In this document: positions 9,690 to 21,756 of the stretch, one piece after another
Layout: each line of letters starts with the position of its first letter
Numbering within the stretch: the first letter of the stretch is position 1
Assembly (NCBI GenBank): GCA_018296165.2
Contig: JACKQL020000225.1
Location: 1 to 39,302, forward strand
DNA: 39,302 nucleotides
Direction of reading: 5' to 3'
From: Termitomyces sp. T153
Taxonomy: Eukaryota > Basidiomycota > Agaricomycetes > Agaricales > Lyophyllaceae
Program-made: the position numbers and the translations under genes
The notes under the pieces: model-generated
What the model was told of the DNA's origin: nothing
Database searches by the model: none
Seen by the model: only the letters and a program-made list of their open reading frames with translations

Positions 9690-11260
9690 GAGTGCCACAT
9701 GCCCTGCAGCTCCAAGTATCTGTCAAGAGCTGCTATGTTCTTGCAGGTCATGAGGGACTCCTAAGTGATGTCCCCAAGACTCCAATGAACCTCAAACTTG
9801 AGGTTCTTACCATCCTAACAATGACCTACTAGGTCATCAACAAACTATTCCTGGTTGTCTGGGGCACCAGAATTGTAAGGCTCTGGCATTGCCTGTTGGG
9901 AAACAGAGAGTTGTTGCTGGCCTTATATGGGTGCAGCAGCAACACATGGAACTTAGAATGTATCCTCTGTTCCTGGAGTGCTGTAGGCAACTCCAATACA
10001 TAGTTGGAGGTCTCACTGTAGGCCTTCAGAATCCTATATGGCCCAACTTACTTAGGGCAGAGCAAGGAAGCTCTGCCTTTAAGTAGGTTGAGATTTTTTG
10101 TTGAAAGGTACACCAATGCACCTTTCACTAGTTTGGGGTGAGGCTTGCAACATGAGTTGACCAGACATGTCTGAAAGATGCATGCCTCTATAATTGTGTT
10201 GTGTGCTGCTGCCAAGTTCTCTAGAGTTTGGCAGGCAAACTGCTGGATTCCCCTTGGAATCACAGTATCTGCCCTAATCTCCCATATCATAGATGGCATA
10301 TATCCACCATTCAACTCAAACAGTGCAAACCATGTCATCTCAGAAATGCTTGCATTTATTGTGAACTCTGTTAAGTTTATTTGACTTAAGCAGTCTTTTT
10401 GGTCTGATTGTACCACCATACACAGGATCTGACCAATGTTCCAATTGGCATGTTCAGTCTGACCATTGATCTGTAGATGAAACAATGTAGAAATCAGGAG
10501 CTTTGCTCCTAACAACTTATGCAGTTCATGCCACCATTTTGACATGAACTTTGAGTCTCAATCATTGACAATTGAGCTTGGGAGGCCATGTAGCCACTGT
10601 TGTTGACATGGTGACAAGTTCTGTTGAGTTTTGAAGAACTCCAGCACTTTATGATCTGTTATCACACAGATTTTATACCCCAAAAGCTCATCCTCTCACT
10701 TGAGGAGGGCTTTTAGGATTGCCAGAGTTTCAAGTTCATGCACAGCACAGTTTTGCTGTGCATTGGTGAAGTTTTTGGACATGAATCCAGCTGGCTGACA
10801 TTTCTGCCAGCTTGGACCTTGTCCATACATTGCTCTGAGCCAGATGGGGTCCTCATGTCAAGAATCAATCAGGCATATTACTGGGGTTTTGGCACAGATC
10901 CTCTTGATCATGTCAAAACACTGTTGGTGGATGGGTTGCCATTTCATTAGCAACCCATTCTGCATCATGGCCATTAAGGGCCCAGTGTATGCAGATACTC
11001 AGGCAGAAAGTTCCTAATGTAGTTTACCAACCCAACAAACCATTGGATGTCATTGTAGGTTCTAGGAGTGTGCCACTTCTGGATCCTATTCAACTTCTCC
11101 ATATCAGGGTGTATACCCTGCAAGTCAATTACATGGCAGAGACACTCTATGTGCTTGGCATATAGGTCACACTTCTTTCATTCCAAGGTCTACAAAGTAG
11201 CCAAGGCTTTTACTCCATCTTCAAGCACCAAATTTTGTCCTCAATTTTTGATCCCACATG
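9690..11260 (-). pseudogene. Chromovirus remnant 3: pol fragment with chromodomain tail
   Basis: Read on the minus strand, in order: the end of RT (FVGLVNYIRNFLPEY near 11000-11050), RNase H (NCAVHELETLAIL and DHKVLEFF near 10640-10760), then directly the integrase core (SSIVND, LLGAKL, NGQTEHAN near 10430-10570, open from 10545 to 10048). A degenerate chromodomain follows at about 9690-9870 (FVDDLVG, FEVHWSLGD, LDRYLELQG). The integrase zinc finger and first Asp are missing between RNase H and the core, so there is an internal deletion. Stops occur throughout. It is only distantly related to remnants 1 and 2. No LTRs were found for it. Confidence 0.8.
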
Positions 11261-11600
11261 ATGTTTTTATGCACATGATCTGGTCTGACCAGGTATCTTT
11301 TTTCTTGTCCTCATTTTTTGCTCCCTTTGGCTATTAGGCACATGATCTGGTCTGACCAGGTATCTTTTTCTTGTCCTCAATTTTTGCTCCCTCCAGCTAT
11401 TACCACTAGCTATCCTCAATTTTTACTCCTTCCAGCTATGACCACAGGCTATTCCTATATTGTCCTCAATATTTGCTCCCTTTGACTATTACCACTGGCT
11501 ACAGCTATTCCTGGCTATTCCTTCTTGTCCTCAATTTTTTGATTTTCACTCTGTTCTGGCTATTCCTTGCTCATTCCAGCTATGAACCACCAGCTAATTA
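11220..11600 (+). repeat. Degenerate minisatellite, TTGTCCTCAATTTTTGCTCC type
   Basis: The words TGTCCTCAATTTTT, GCTCCCT and GGCTATT/AGCTATTACCAC recur at least six times. A longer duplication containing CACATGATCTGGTCTGACC followed by AGGTATCTTTTT occurs near 11273 and 11340. No coding content. Confidence 0.7.
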
Positions 11601-11619
11601 ATGGAAACAACACATGAAT

Positions 11620-11830
11620 TCTTTCTTATATATATATATTTTTCCTTTTGTATTTTTTTGTTTTCATTTATTTTGTTTTGTCTTTCTTTATTCTTGTTTA
11701 CTTTCTGTTCTTTGATTGTGGTGTATATTATATACAATATATATATTGTATTTCTCTTAGTACACTTTTGCAATGTGTCAGTGTTCATTGAAATGATTTG
11801 AATTTATGAAGGTAAATTTAAAATGTGTCA
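11620..11830. other. AT-rich low-complexity stretch
   Basis: Contains a TATATATATATA run near 11630 and a T-rich tract with ATATATATTGTAT near 11740. The open frames here are compositional and not coding. Confidence 0.7.
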
Positions 11831-11875
11831 ACTTTTTGTTATTTGAGATCAAATACTTAACAAAAACACTGGGTT

Positions 11876-12295
11876 GATTGGTCAGCTACTGTTACCAACA
11901 ATGGATTGTGTAATCCAATTAACAAAAACACTTTAACAGTTGATCAGTCATCTGGCAATATAGTGATGGATTGTGTAATCTGAGTGTGATGTCTCTGGAA
12001 GGAGGCATGGGAGGAGACATATTTTGATGTGACAAAAATGTGACTGTGAGCTGTCAGAAACCCACTACCATCAACATTGTTGTAAGGGATGCATGGGCAT
12101 TGGATCAGCTCTGTTATGGATTGTGTAATCTGGGTGAGCTAATTTTATAATTGTGTTCACTTTGCATTATTTACATGAAAAACACTAGATTGCTTAATCA
12201 TGTGCAGCTGCAGCAATGGATGATGTAATCCAATTAACAAAAGGTGGTTTGATTGGTCAGCTGTTGCTACAGCAATGGATTGTGTAATCCAGATC
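11876..12295 (+). repeat. Interspersed palindromic motif GGATTGTGTAATCC
   Basis: GGATT-GTGT-AATCC (5-bp arms, 4-nt loop) or a one- or two-base variant occurs five times: 11903-11916, 11968-11981, 12118-12131, 12218-12231 and 12277-12290. Several copies share a longer context, with GATTGGTCAGCTG and AGCAATG before the motif and AATTAACAAAA after it. The copies are irregularly spaced (59-150 bp). Confidence 0.75.
12208..12231 (+). repeat. Left arm of a 24-bp inverted repeat around the accessory block
   Basis: The 24 bp starting CTGCAGCAATGG and ending GTAATCC match the reverse complement of 21931-21954 at 22 of 24 positions. An 11-bp word TTGCTTAATCA lies just outside the left arm (12190-12200) and also just before the right arm, in direct orientation. 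The arm includes one copy of the GGATTGTGTAATCC-type motif. Confidence 0.5.
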
Positions 12296-12599
12296 AGCTG
12301 AATAGCATAGTAACCCCTGCATTTCTTTGGCAGTCAATCTCATTGATGTTGAGGTGTGTTCATGCCTGCCAATGTTATATTTCTGTATGGCTTTACAGTA
12401 TTATCCTGGAACTATGGGTGGCCATATGGTTCTTTGGTATGTCAAGCTAAGTCAACCTCCATTCTGTGTGAGACATTGCTCACTATCTCCCTGAGCTTCC
12501 ACTTTAGCTTACCTCCACTCTGCACTGAATTGTTAGATTGTGGGGTCAGCTATATAGATATATGTGCATCATTCCATACATTTGATTCTGGTGATGTGT

Positions 12600-13650
12600 G
12601 CTTACTGATCTGAAGCTCTTGTCAATGAGTGTAATGGACCTCAATACTAGGAGCATTTTTGGTTTGCCTCTGCTCAGATTGATGACCTGGAACAATAGTT
12701 GTATAGCTACTATGTCTCCTGTTCTAAATCTTTCTGGTTTGCATAATTTGTACCTGTAACATATATTCATTTAATCTTGTGTTTTCTCTTTATATATATA
12801 TTTTAGATATGAGATTTACCTATGTTTGCTTGCCATCTGTGCCTAATCTTGCTCTGGAATACTGAACTATGTTGTCCTCAGTTACCATGAAACCTTTGGG
12901 AAGTATCCTCTCAGTAAGTCTGTATGAGTCCAAATCCCTGTTCAATGGATGATGCTCTTTTTTCAATGAAGCCTCTGATGTTGGCATGAATAAACAGTTT
13001 GTAATGTCAATGTGTCTTGTGTCCTGGCCTATGTAGGCACCCCACTCACATTTGAGTTGGCCTTTGGCCAACTTGCAATTGAAATAGTTGCATATCAACC
13101 CAGCACTCTTCATTGTGTCTTTGAAATGTTGAGTCCTGAGTCCATTGAGCTTGACCAATTGTTTCATGTATTTTATGCATTTGTAATCACTGACCTTGTA
13201 AGTCAGCTCTTTGTATCTGACATTTGACTGTCTTAACTGACCTCATACACACATCCTTTTTAATAGGGAGTAGATCTTTGTCTGTAATAGCACCATATAT
13301 GGTGAATATAAGCTCCTCATTCAAAATCTCTCCATCTTCATGAATGTACACCAATCTCCATGTCTGTGGGTTTGCAATCTCTTTGATTTGTACTGCTTCT
13401 GCCCATGAAGGATCCTGTTCTTGGTCAGTATGCAATGGCAGCACTCACCTCTACTGAACTTATACTGGCAATGTTGGCAAGCATCATTTCATCCTCTTCA
13501 TGGTTAATAATTGCTTGCTCAAGTGCAGTCTCTGACATTAAACCAAGGCAAGATAGTAGTAATAGTAATGAATATTTAGTATGACTGAATATTTTACTCA
13601 CTGGCTCTTGCTTTGTTGTAGTCCTTGACCAACACCATGACCTGTAGAGC
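12600..13650 (-). pseudogene. Decayed intron-containing gene of unknown function
   Basis: Minus-strand coding tract. Open stretches are 13652-13425 (contains METALEQAII-like residues and an EEDEMM acidic patch), 13444-13187, 13167-12820 and, after an intron, about 12753-12600. The intron at 12754-12819 (66 nt) has GTAAAT and TTACAG ends; the codon just before it is TAG. The last exon carries FRTGDIVAIQ followed by MLLVLRSITLID, a pattern I associate with an uncharacterised multicopy agaricomycete family. No catalytic motif was recognised. Frame changes and stops indicate decay. Confidence 0.5.
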
Positions 13651-13659
13651 ATGGTACAG

Positions 13660-14480
13660 TGTCATATCAAGCAGATAATCTTTGGTACATTTAGGTAATG
13701 TTATATTTGTGTACTTAATCTACTGTGTGCTTATAGACAATTCAAACTGTGTACTGGTTCTTGTCCCTCAGTTGATAGGTGTCCTGTTCTAATTATTGTG
13801 TTGCTGTCATGCATGTCTTGACTAACAATGCACAATTCACTATGTGTGTGTTGGTCTCATTTCCATGGCATTCCTGTTGCCTTGCTTCTCTCTGTTTCCT
13901 TCTGTGAATCATTTCAATTGCTCATGTTGCTTCATGTCTCACATTGCTTCCAATGTGGACATCTGTCATTGATTGCTTCTGACAGGCCTGTTGTGTTTGC
14001 CTTATTCCCTTGTTTTGCTGTCTCACAGTTGGCTTGTTTGGTGATTCTCTTGGAGTCTTCTATTTTATGTTTTCTCTCTGTACATCTATTAACAGTGCTT
14101 TACTGTGTACTCTTTTCTTTTTTTGTGCTATGCTGCCTTCTTTTGCTTTGCCATTGAATTTCATTAAAGTATCTTTATTCTTCATATGAATTGCTCTGCC
14201 CTTTGACATGTCATCTAGCAGAATATACTGATATGGGGTCCTGTATTGTTAGCTGTCATTGCATCTTTGGCTGTTCATTTCATATGTGGATTTATGTCAT
14301 ATAATGTTCTAATTACCCTGCCCTGATTCTTTGTATTCATTATCTTTTTACTCTTTGTAAATTAATTATCCTTTTTAATACATTGTCCTCCTCTGTATAA
14401 TAAGGTGTTTGGTCTGGCAGCATTGACTCTGTACTCCTGTATCCTGTCCTTCTCTCTACCCCTTGCATCTGTATCTGTCT
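13660..14480. other. T/C-rich intergenic interval
   Basis: No supported gene. A 109-codon open frame at 13828-14157 (+) is a by-product of T-rich composition, and an 81-codon minus frame (14585-14340) has no recognisable similarity. It separates divergently oriented coding remnants, so it may once have held their promoters. Confidence 0.4.
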
Positions 14481-14499
14481 AATATGTGTCAAGTTCACT

Positions 14500-17400
14500 A
14501 TGCCTCCATGCAAGCAAGCAAAATCTAGTCCCTTGAAAGTGAGGTCTCTTGCACAACAGTTGAAGTCTTGGTCAGTCTGTTCCACTGTGTTGTCCCCTAT
14601 TATTGATATTGATGTCTATATCCCCAGGAATGAAGACCAACTCCAGTCATATGTCATTGTGTTATATGTCCTTCCAACATGTCTATAATGACTCACATTT
14701 CTCTAGCATATTTGACAATGTCTCCAGATTGCCTGTTGATGTTGCAACAGCTTTGGGTGACTCTTCAGATTTTGCATGCACTCATACTTCAAGTCATGCC
14801 ATTTCAGTGGTTGCTTATATCACATATATTTATACATAGCATTGATGGGTTGCCTACCAAGCATAAAGCTCTGCTTGTCCTTGAGAGGCATGTATTTTTT
14901 TAGCTGTTGCAGTCATGTATTTGCTTATTCTTGCCTCTATCAGTCTGGAGAGTTCTCCTTTGACTCCTTCCCCTAAGAAGAAGAAGACAGTTGGGGCTGC
15001 AGTTATTGACATGCCTGTTCTGTATATTTGTTATTTTCTTGACAACATGATATTGACTGGTTCTATAGTCATGCATTGGCCAGTTTAGATGCTGATGATT
15101 CTGAATTGACCCCTGTTGGGCATCCTGTGTACATTGTGGGTACTACCAGTACCTTAGAATTGCCTGATCATAATGCAGCCACATGCATGCTGTGACCCAT
15201 AAGGCTCTTTAGACACTGCAATCACTGACTGTCGCACCCAAAAAGCCATCCACTGTTATGTGGGTCTATCCTGCAGTAAAGGCTGAACCATCCAGCCCTG
15301 TTATTGATGCAGATGCAAACATTGTACCTCTCTCTCCTGGTAGTCCTGTGACAATATCTTCAGATTCTGATGAGGAATTACCTGTTGTTTCCAAGTTAGT
15401 TGTACTGTTAATGTTGCATCAGCCATTTATTAACTTATATGCATTCTGTAGTCTCCACAAATGTCCAGCTTCCAGGCCTCTTGCTGCTATGGATGCTAAC
15501 AACAATGATGAAGATGAATATGAAAAGGTTGGAGGTTATTAGAGCAACAATATGTCTGATTTTGTTGTTGATGATGACCCTTTCATTGAAAATATATCTT
15601 CTGATGTTGGGTTGAGTGTCCCTGCTATTTCCTCTGTTGCAGCCAGCCCCTTACTTATTCATACTGCTGATATGTCTGGCAAAGACCTTAGTAGTTGTGA
15701 CAAGTAAGTTCCTTTTTTTTTTACTCTAACTCTTCTGGGAAAATGATCCAGACTCATTTATTCCCTCAAATTGGATGGCTCTACTGATCTGACTCATGAG
15801 TTGGCTGAATATACTGTCATGCAGCTGCAATATCAAGAGGATTTCATGAAACCTAGTTACAAGGGTCTGCCACATCTACAGTATGTTGGTTGCCTCATAA
15901 ATTTTATCAGATTCTGTTGTCTTCACTTTCTGTCCTGCAGAAAGCAGCTTAAAGTGCAGCCTTTCAGATACAACAAGTATAACAGTGACAGAAAGCTTTG
16001 TTATTCCTGTATCTGCATGGTCATGCAGCATATGAGTTCAGAAAACTGGGTGTGCATCTACAATTTGCATGTCTGTTTCTATTATTTTACTATGATATAG
16101 CTCTCTCTTCTCTTTGTTTGCCATGGATTCTACATCCATCTAGCAAGAATAGATCCTAGAGATCTTCATTGTAACAATAAACATCTGGCCCTCTATGACC
16201 AGTCCAGACCTTTTTGTGTTTCTTTGTCTTCTGGCATGGTATCTACTTCTCACTTGATACATAGTTCTGTTGCTGTTGGAGGATCCACTGAGAAGTATGG
16301 ACAGCATAGATTGGAAGTGTATGAATTCCATCAGGAATCCCTTTGACAGTTTGCTGTGCTTTGCCAAGTTATGAATTTGCCAGATGGGATTCACAGCACC
16401 ATTTCCAGCTGTGGCATTGTGTTTGTATCCTGAGGAGAGGGTAAGACACCCAAGTACAACAATGGTACATGATCTACATCCTCTTGTGTGTTTCAGCTTA
16501 AGTAACATTGTTCAGATGGTGGATATGCAACACTGCAGAAGAATTGCCCTGCATCTGTTGGCCTTAACAATTCTATGTTTATGGAGGTTGATGCACCCAT
16601 TTTTACTTCTGCTAGCATGTCAGATGTGTACAAGCCTGTCATTGAGTTTGATCAGCAAGGTACTGCACTGTTATAAATCCATTGTTCCTTGTTCTTACAT
16701 ACTATAGTGCCTATTTACAATGGTCAAAATGAGATGGGAAGGCCTTTCCATTTTCAACCTGCTGATTTTGACACTTTGCCTAGCTGGCATTCTTATAAAA
16801 ATAACAATGCTGAACTACCTGAAGGTTCAGTTGTCACTGTTGGATTCAGTATAAACTGGTATGAAGGTGGGGGATATAAGTGGGTTGGCCAATATATATA
16901 TAGCATATATAGTGTTTGGCTGGGTTATTTCTTACCAACACCTATGTTTATTGTTATTGATGTATTACTAATACATCTGCAGCAGCAGTTGCTGACTAAC
17001 TTTGATTGACAATTAGTGTTTCCTGTATATAATGAGTCATGTAGTTTAATATTCTTTCAATGTCATTTTCTCCCCTGGTGGCAATGAGTACTATGCCATT
17101 ACCTCATCTCTGAATAGGAAACCCTAGATTTGGTTTGCATTCTTGGTACTCCAATGTCATTTCAAACACACTTGATATCAGTAAATATTTTGAGAATATG
17201 CCTGTCAAAGTATTGGGTAGCCTCAATATTGTTAATTTGACACTTATAATTTGTTTAGCATCTGGCATGCACCCTTGCAGTTTGTGAAACTAATCAGTCT
17301 ATGGCTAACTGCAACAATGTGTTTGCTATTTTTTGAGATACCCTTTGTGAAGTACCTGTTTCTTGCATAACCAAGGACAGAGCTCTTGAGGCATTTTTCA

Positions 17401-17935
17401 AAGTAGTTCTTGCCTATTGTGTATTGGATATCCAGACCCTTGTGGATGGTGCTGACCCTTGTCAGCCATCCACCACTGGACCAGTATTGGAAAACAGTTG
17501 AACAGTACTTGTTAAGAGCTTTATTCTATCTATTGTCCTTACCCCTTTTTCTATAGCTGGTCAATCTGTTAAACTCGCTTCCCACTCTACTCAGCAAATT
17601 TCAGAAAAATTTATTACAGCACCTATGCAAAGTCAATTCTGAGTCTAATGGCAAGAACACACTTTTGAGTTGTCCATGATCTTCCTTTACCAGCATCAAA
17701 TGAAGTTGTATTCCAATCTTGCAAAGCAGGTCTCCAAAAAGAGTGTTCACAATGTTCTAATTAACCTTATGTCTGCTGCTCTCCACTTGAGCTGTCTCTT
17801 AAAGGTGCATTTTTATCTTTATTACCTTCCATTGTATTATTTATTTTTATATTTATTCAACAACTTATCTATTATGTTCTTTAGGGTAATGTGTATCTGC
17901 CATTGGACATGTCCTCCATCAAAGAACTAATAGTT
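14500..17935 (+). pseudogene. Decayed intron-rich gene of unknown function
   Basis: Plus-strand exon-like segments. A possible start is at 14500 (MPPCKQAKSS). An acidic Ser-rich segment around 15258-15394 (SSDSDEELP) is followed by introns at 15395-15451, 15704-15751, 15881-15940 and 16660-16707, all GT-AG and 48-60 nt. The exon after the last begins PIYNGQNEMGRPFHF and contains LPEGSVVTVGFSINWYE. This layout resembles an uncharacterised agaricomycete family with a conserved 'PxY...F...LP...G..V.VG' core. Coding signal fades from 17010 to 17660 and reappears to about 17935. Stops occur in several exons. The 3' boundary with the next gene is uncertain. Confidence 0.5.
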
Positions 17936-18313
17936 GATGAGTATGCTTATTATTCTACTTATTTTGATGTCATATTCAATCTTATATTGTCAGAGAAAGC
18001 AGATTGAGCAATTGAGAAGAGTTGGCATACCTTCATAGCATACATGGTGCTGCAATAGATGGATCAGGTACATTTGGATGTTCTACTATGATGCACAACA
18101 CATTGTACATAGCCCTGCTGGTATCTCCACTCATGTTGCTCCTGCCCCAAGAATATGGATCACTATCTGGAAAGGATTCATTATTAGAGGTGTCTTATAA
18201 CTTGTTGCTTTTCATGTGTTGTTGCATCCTTACATTGTTTGTAGCTTTGGAGACATATAAGTGGTCTTCCACATCCATCAACAATCTCCAAAGCCAAATG
18301 TGCTTTGTAGAAG

Positions 18314-21300
18314 ATGCTGTTTTCTGCCATGCAAGGAGGTGATCTGCTCAAGGAATTGTCAACCACTCTGGAGGATCTCTCTGCAAAAGTACATGGTGGT
18401 GCTCCAGCCTGGATTGATGTCATAACTGTATCATCACAGAAATGGAAACATAACAATGTAGAATCCTCTTCATCAGAACCATTGCCTGGTTTGACTGGTA
18501 TCAACATGGCCTACTTGTTCCCTCCTACATCACTTGACTTCAGCATGGATTCATATATGTCTGATTATGGAACATTGCCTATATCACATATGCCCTCTGA
18601 CATATTTGGCACCTTTGGGCTCATACCATCTGGTTCTTTGTTTGGTGCTGACCCTTCCTCAGTCAATTCTTATTTTGGACCTGTGCCTGCAGACAGATGG
18701 TTGCCTGCACCATTGTCATCTGTCCCTGTTGACCAGCCTTTCTCTTATCAACCTGGCAGTGGGGTTACCATGTCATCTATTCAACAAACCCCCAATGACC
18801 CTTGTATTTTGCCTGATATGTCTTTCTCCCCACCTATTGACTTGCATATGTTTGATGCAATGTTAGGAAAAGATGTTGGCAATGCCTTCCATCCTTCTCT
18901 ACCTTTGTCAGAGTTGGCAGACATCAATAATTTGCATACTGGAGTAGGATCCCCTTCTGAGTTGTCCCCACACTGTGAATATTCCAAACAATCCAAACAG
19001 TCACCTTCTCCAAACAATACATCTGACAACCACAACTTGCCTGGAGGTGACAGGAGTTGTAACAGACTGTCTGGCCCAGTGTCCAGGGTAGAGATTGATC
19101 TGTCTATTGATATAGGATCCCCTTCTGGGTTGTCCCCACACTGTGATGATCCCCAACAAACCAATCAGTCACCTTCTCCAATCAATACATCTGATAACCA
19201 TGATTCACCTGTAGGTGACAGTAGTGGAGATGGTATATCTGGCCCAGAGTCCAGGGTGGAGATTGAATGGTCTATTGATAACAATACAGCAGAAAACCAA
19301 ACAAGAGAATCCTCCCATATTGCAGCAAATCCAAAATGTGATAAATACAATGAAGGCCCTATTACAAAGCCAGGTAAAAAACTAAAGAGTGGCAAGAAAA
19401 AGCCAAAGAGCAACACAAACATGTCTTCCAATGAGGAGGATGTCATCAATACATTGGAGGAGGAAGAACAAGCCCTAATTGATTTGATGTTCAAGTCTTC
19501 CATATGTGTTGCAATACTCATTATGTCAATCTGAAAGTTCAGTTGCTTTTTCAGGACAATGAGCATGGTGAAACATTGGTTATTGACAATTGTCTGGATC
19601 TTGAACACCAATGGATCTGTCACAAGGGTGAAAAGGTTCATATACCCATACCTGGTGGAGCAGGGACCTTTGAATATGTTCCTAAATTTCACGTATGTAT
19701 TTATATTATGATTTTTTATTTGCAGAATGTCTTGAACAAATGCATTCTAACAGCTCAAGAGGGATATCCTTTGGTTTAACCATATGCATGCCTCTGCTGT
19801 TGCATCTGGTCATACAGAACAACAGCCTGTTTATACAATCCTGACTTGACAGGAATATGAGACTAGGTCCCCTTATGAAATATGCCTGCTATTGTGTGAC
19901 CATGCATGCATACTTATTTGCAATGTTAGTCATGTCAATCTTGGTTTCAACAAATGGTTGTTATTGCAAATATGCACACTCAACAAACTCACAGATTTAC
20001 ATGGTTCATTCATTTGTCATCTGTCATTCAATGAAATTCATCCAATAGAAGGGCACTGATCTGTTGAGAAAGGGTACTCCCAAAGGTCTCATTTGCTCTC
20101 TTGAGGCTCCATACCCCAGAGCTCTAAGTGCTCTTAACTTGCCTGGGTCTGTTGAAACATTTCCCTTGCCTCCCTTTTCTAGTGATCTGGCTGCCTGGAA
20201 CAAGGTACAAGGACATAGTTACTGCAAGAGTGGTGATTTCTACCTGATCTCTGACATGCATTGGGGATAGCTTCAACTGCAAATACTCATCATTATTGGC
20301 ACATAGACTCCAATGGATTTGGAACTTTCCTGCTGGTCAAGACAGGTATTAAGCTTTGGTTTATCATGATGCCTAAATCTGGTGACTACAGGGACTTTGC
20401 TTCTTGGGAGCTTTTTGTCAACAATTTTGCATTGAGGAAACCAAACGCCAAGAAATGAAACATAGACTTGCTTGTTCTGGAGCTGGAAACAATGATGTAT
20501 CTTCTATATTTTATTATTTTACATATCATCCTTTCTGACAATTATCCAGTATCATGTGTCAGAATCTTCCTCATGCAGTAGTCACTCCCAAACCTTGTAT
20601 ATGTTGGGGTGGGTATTTTTATTGTGTCACAACTCTGCCTGACTCCATAGTTGGCATTTTTCATCATTTTGTTGCATCCAACACAGTCTCAAATATGGAT
20701 CATGGCCAGGCCTCACATGACATCCTAATGCAGATGTTAACTTTCTATGTTCTTGCTTTTGTGGACTCAACAGATGAAAATGGTAAGCATCATTTGATTT
20801 ATTGTGATTTATTTCATTTTATTTTATTTTTACCTCTATTTATATTCTGGTGTGTTTAGAATACAATAGTTCCCATCTGCCAGATCTCTCCACATGGAGT
20901 GGTGTGTTGGTGTTGTTGTACCTGTGCATCTACTTTGAGCTGTACAGTGGTCTATCAGGATGGTTGTTTGTGGATAGCCAAGATGTGTGAGCATTTGAAT
21001 TGTCTATCAAGAATTGTGCTCATGCTCAAAGATTCATGTACTGGTTTTTCTTGTCTCATGCACTAGAAGGGAAGAATGGTGTACTTACAGGGATAGATGC
21101 ACTCAACACTGTCTACTCAGGATTCTTGGCTCATCAAGCCTGCATCCTGATACACTACAAAAAGATGGCCTGGACTAGTCATATTTGTGGTGATGATGTT
21201 GACCTGCCTCCATCCTCCATGCATGTAGATATTCAAGCTACCCTACAAGAAGGAGCTGGATGGCTTGTGTATAACTGTATTTCACTTTCTGACATGTTCT

Positions 21301-21756
21301 CTGGCAAACACCCTAGCAAGATGTTGTCCTTCACATGGCAAGGTGAAACATACACCATTTGTAAGGTTGAACCTGTTGATTTCTGTATGTTCATTGTTCT
21401 GTGTACCTTTTCCCTTTCATCTTTGCTGAACTGTTGATATCTTGTCTTTCTTAGCCTTCCTATATCTCAATGGTCATGTATGGGGGGACTGTAAGGTAGT
21501 GACTTGACTTGGCCTTACCCTTAAAACATTTTGAGCTCAACCCTCTTTCAAAAATGAAATGCATGGCTGGGTGTCCTACACAGACAAGGAATGTGTGGAA
21601 GTAAATTATTGTCCAGAAGATGGATACATCAGTGATACACCCCCTGAATCACCCACTCTCACTCTGTACTCTGATGAGGATTCTGACACCAAGCCTACAC
21701 CTGACCTTCACACTTGCACTGATGAGCCCCCATCTAAAAAATGCCACATTTGTTAA
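18314..21756 (+). pseudogene. JmjC-type 2-oxoglutarate/Fe(II) oxygenase pseudogene
   Basis: A plus-strand multi-exon remnant. The first long exon (18314-about 19505) encodes a Ser/Pro-rich, probably disordered N-terminus with a 56-residue tandem duplication and a Lys-rich KPGKKLKSGKKKPKS patch. The oxygenase core follows: H-I-D at 20300-20308 inside YWHIDSNGFGTF, then VKTGIKLWF, whose Lys suits 2-oxoglutarate binding. After a 53-nt intron (20497-20549) comes PHAVVTP with the third ligand His at 20572-20574. Further introns are at about 19506-19554, 20783-20859 and 21385-21454. The tail is acidic and ends KKCHIC. A one-base frameshift near 20263 and a TGA at 20456-20458 (likely TGG) mark decay. 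Similar enzymes are JmjC demethylases; TET-like activity cannot be excluded. Confidence 0.7.
18945..19280 (+). repeat. In-frame tandem duplication, 168-bp unit
   Basis: Two units of 168 bp (18945-19112 and 19113-19280) encode two 56-residue repeats, each starting with a GSPS-x-LSPHC segment and holding QSPSP-x-NTSDNH and SRVEI. The copies differ at roughly a quarter of residues, and the frame is kept. The repeat lies in the low-complexity N-terminal part of the JmjC-type pseudogene. Confidence 0.9.

Noticed and set aside
11620..11830. Origin of replication or centromere-like AT tract
   Set aside because: It is only about 200 bp of AT-rich simple sequence with no consensus element to support either role.
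13828..14157. 109-codon hydrophobic plus-strand ORF resembling a membrane protein
   Set aside because: The sequence is T/C-rich and the Leu/Phe/Cys content is compositional; there are no splice or family signals, and it lies between divergent gene relics.
19694..19726. A 33-nt GT...AG intron in the oxygenase relic
   Set aside because: It is shorter than the other introns here (48-77 nt) and the frame stays open through it, so it was not called.
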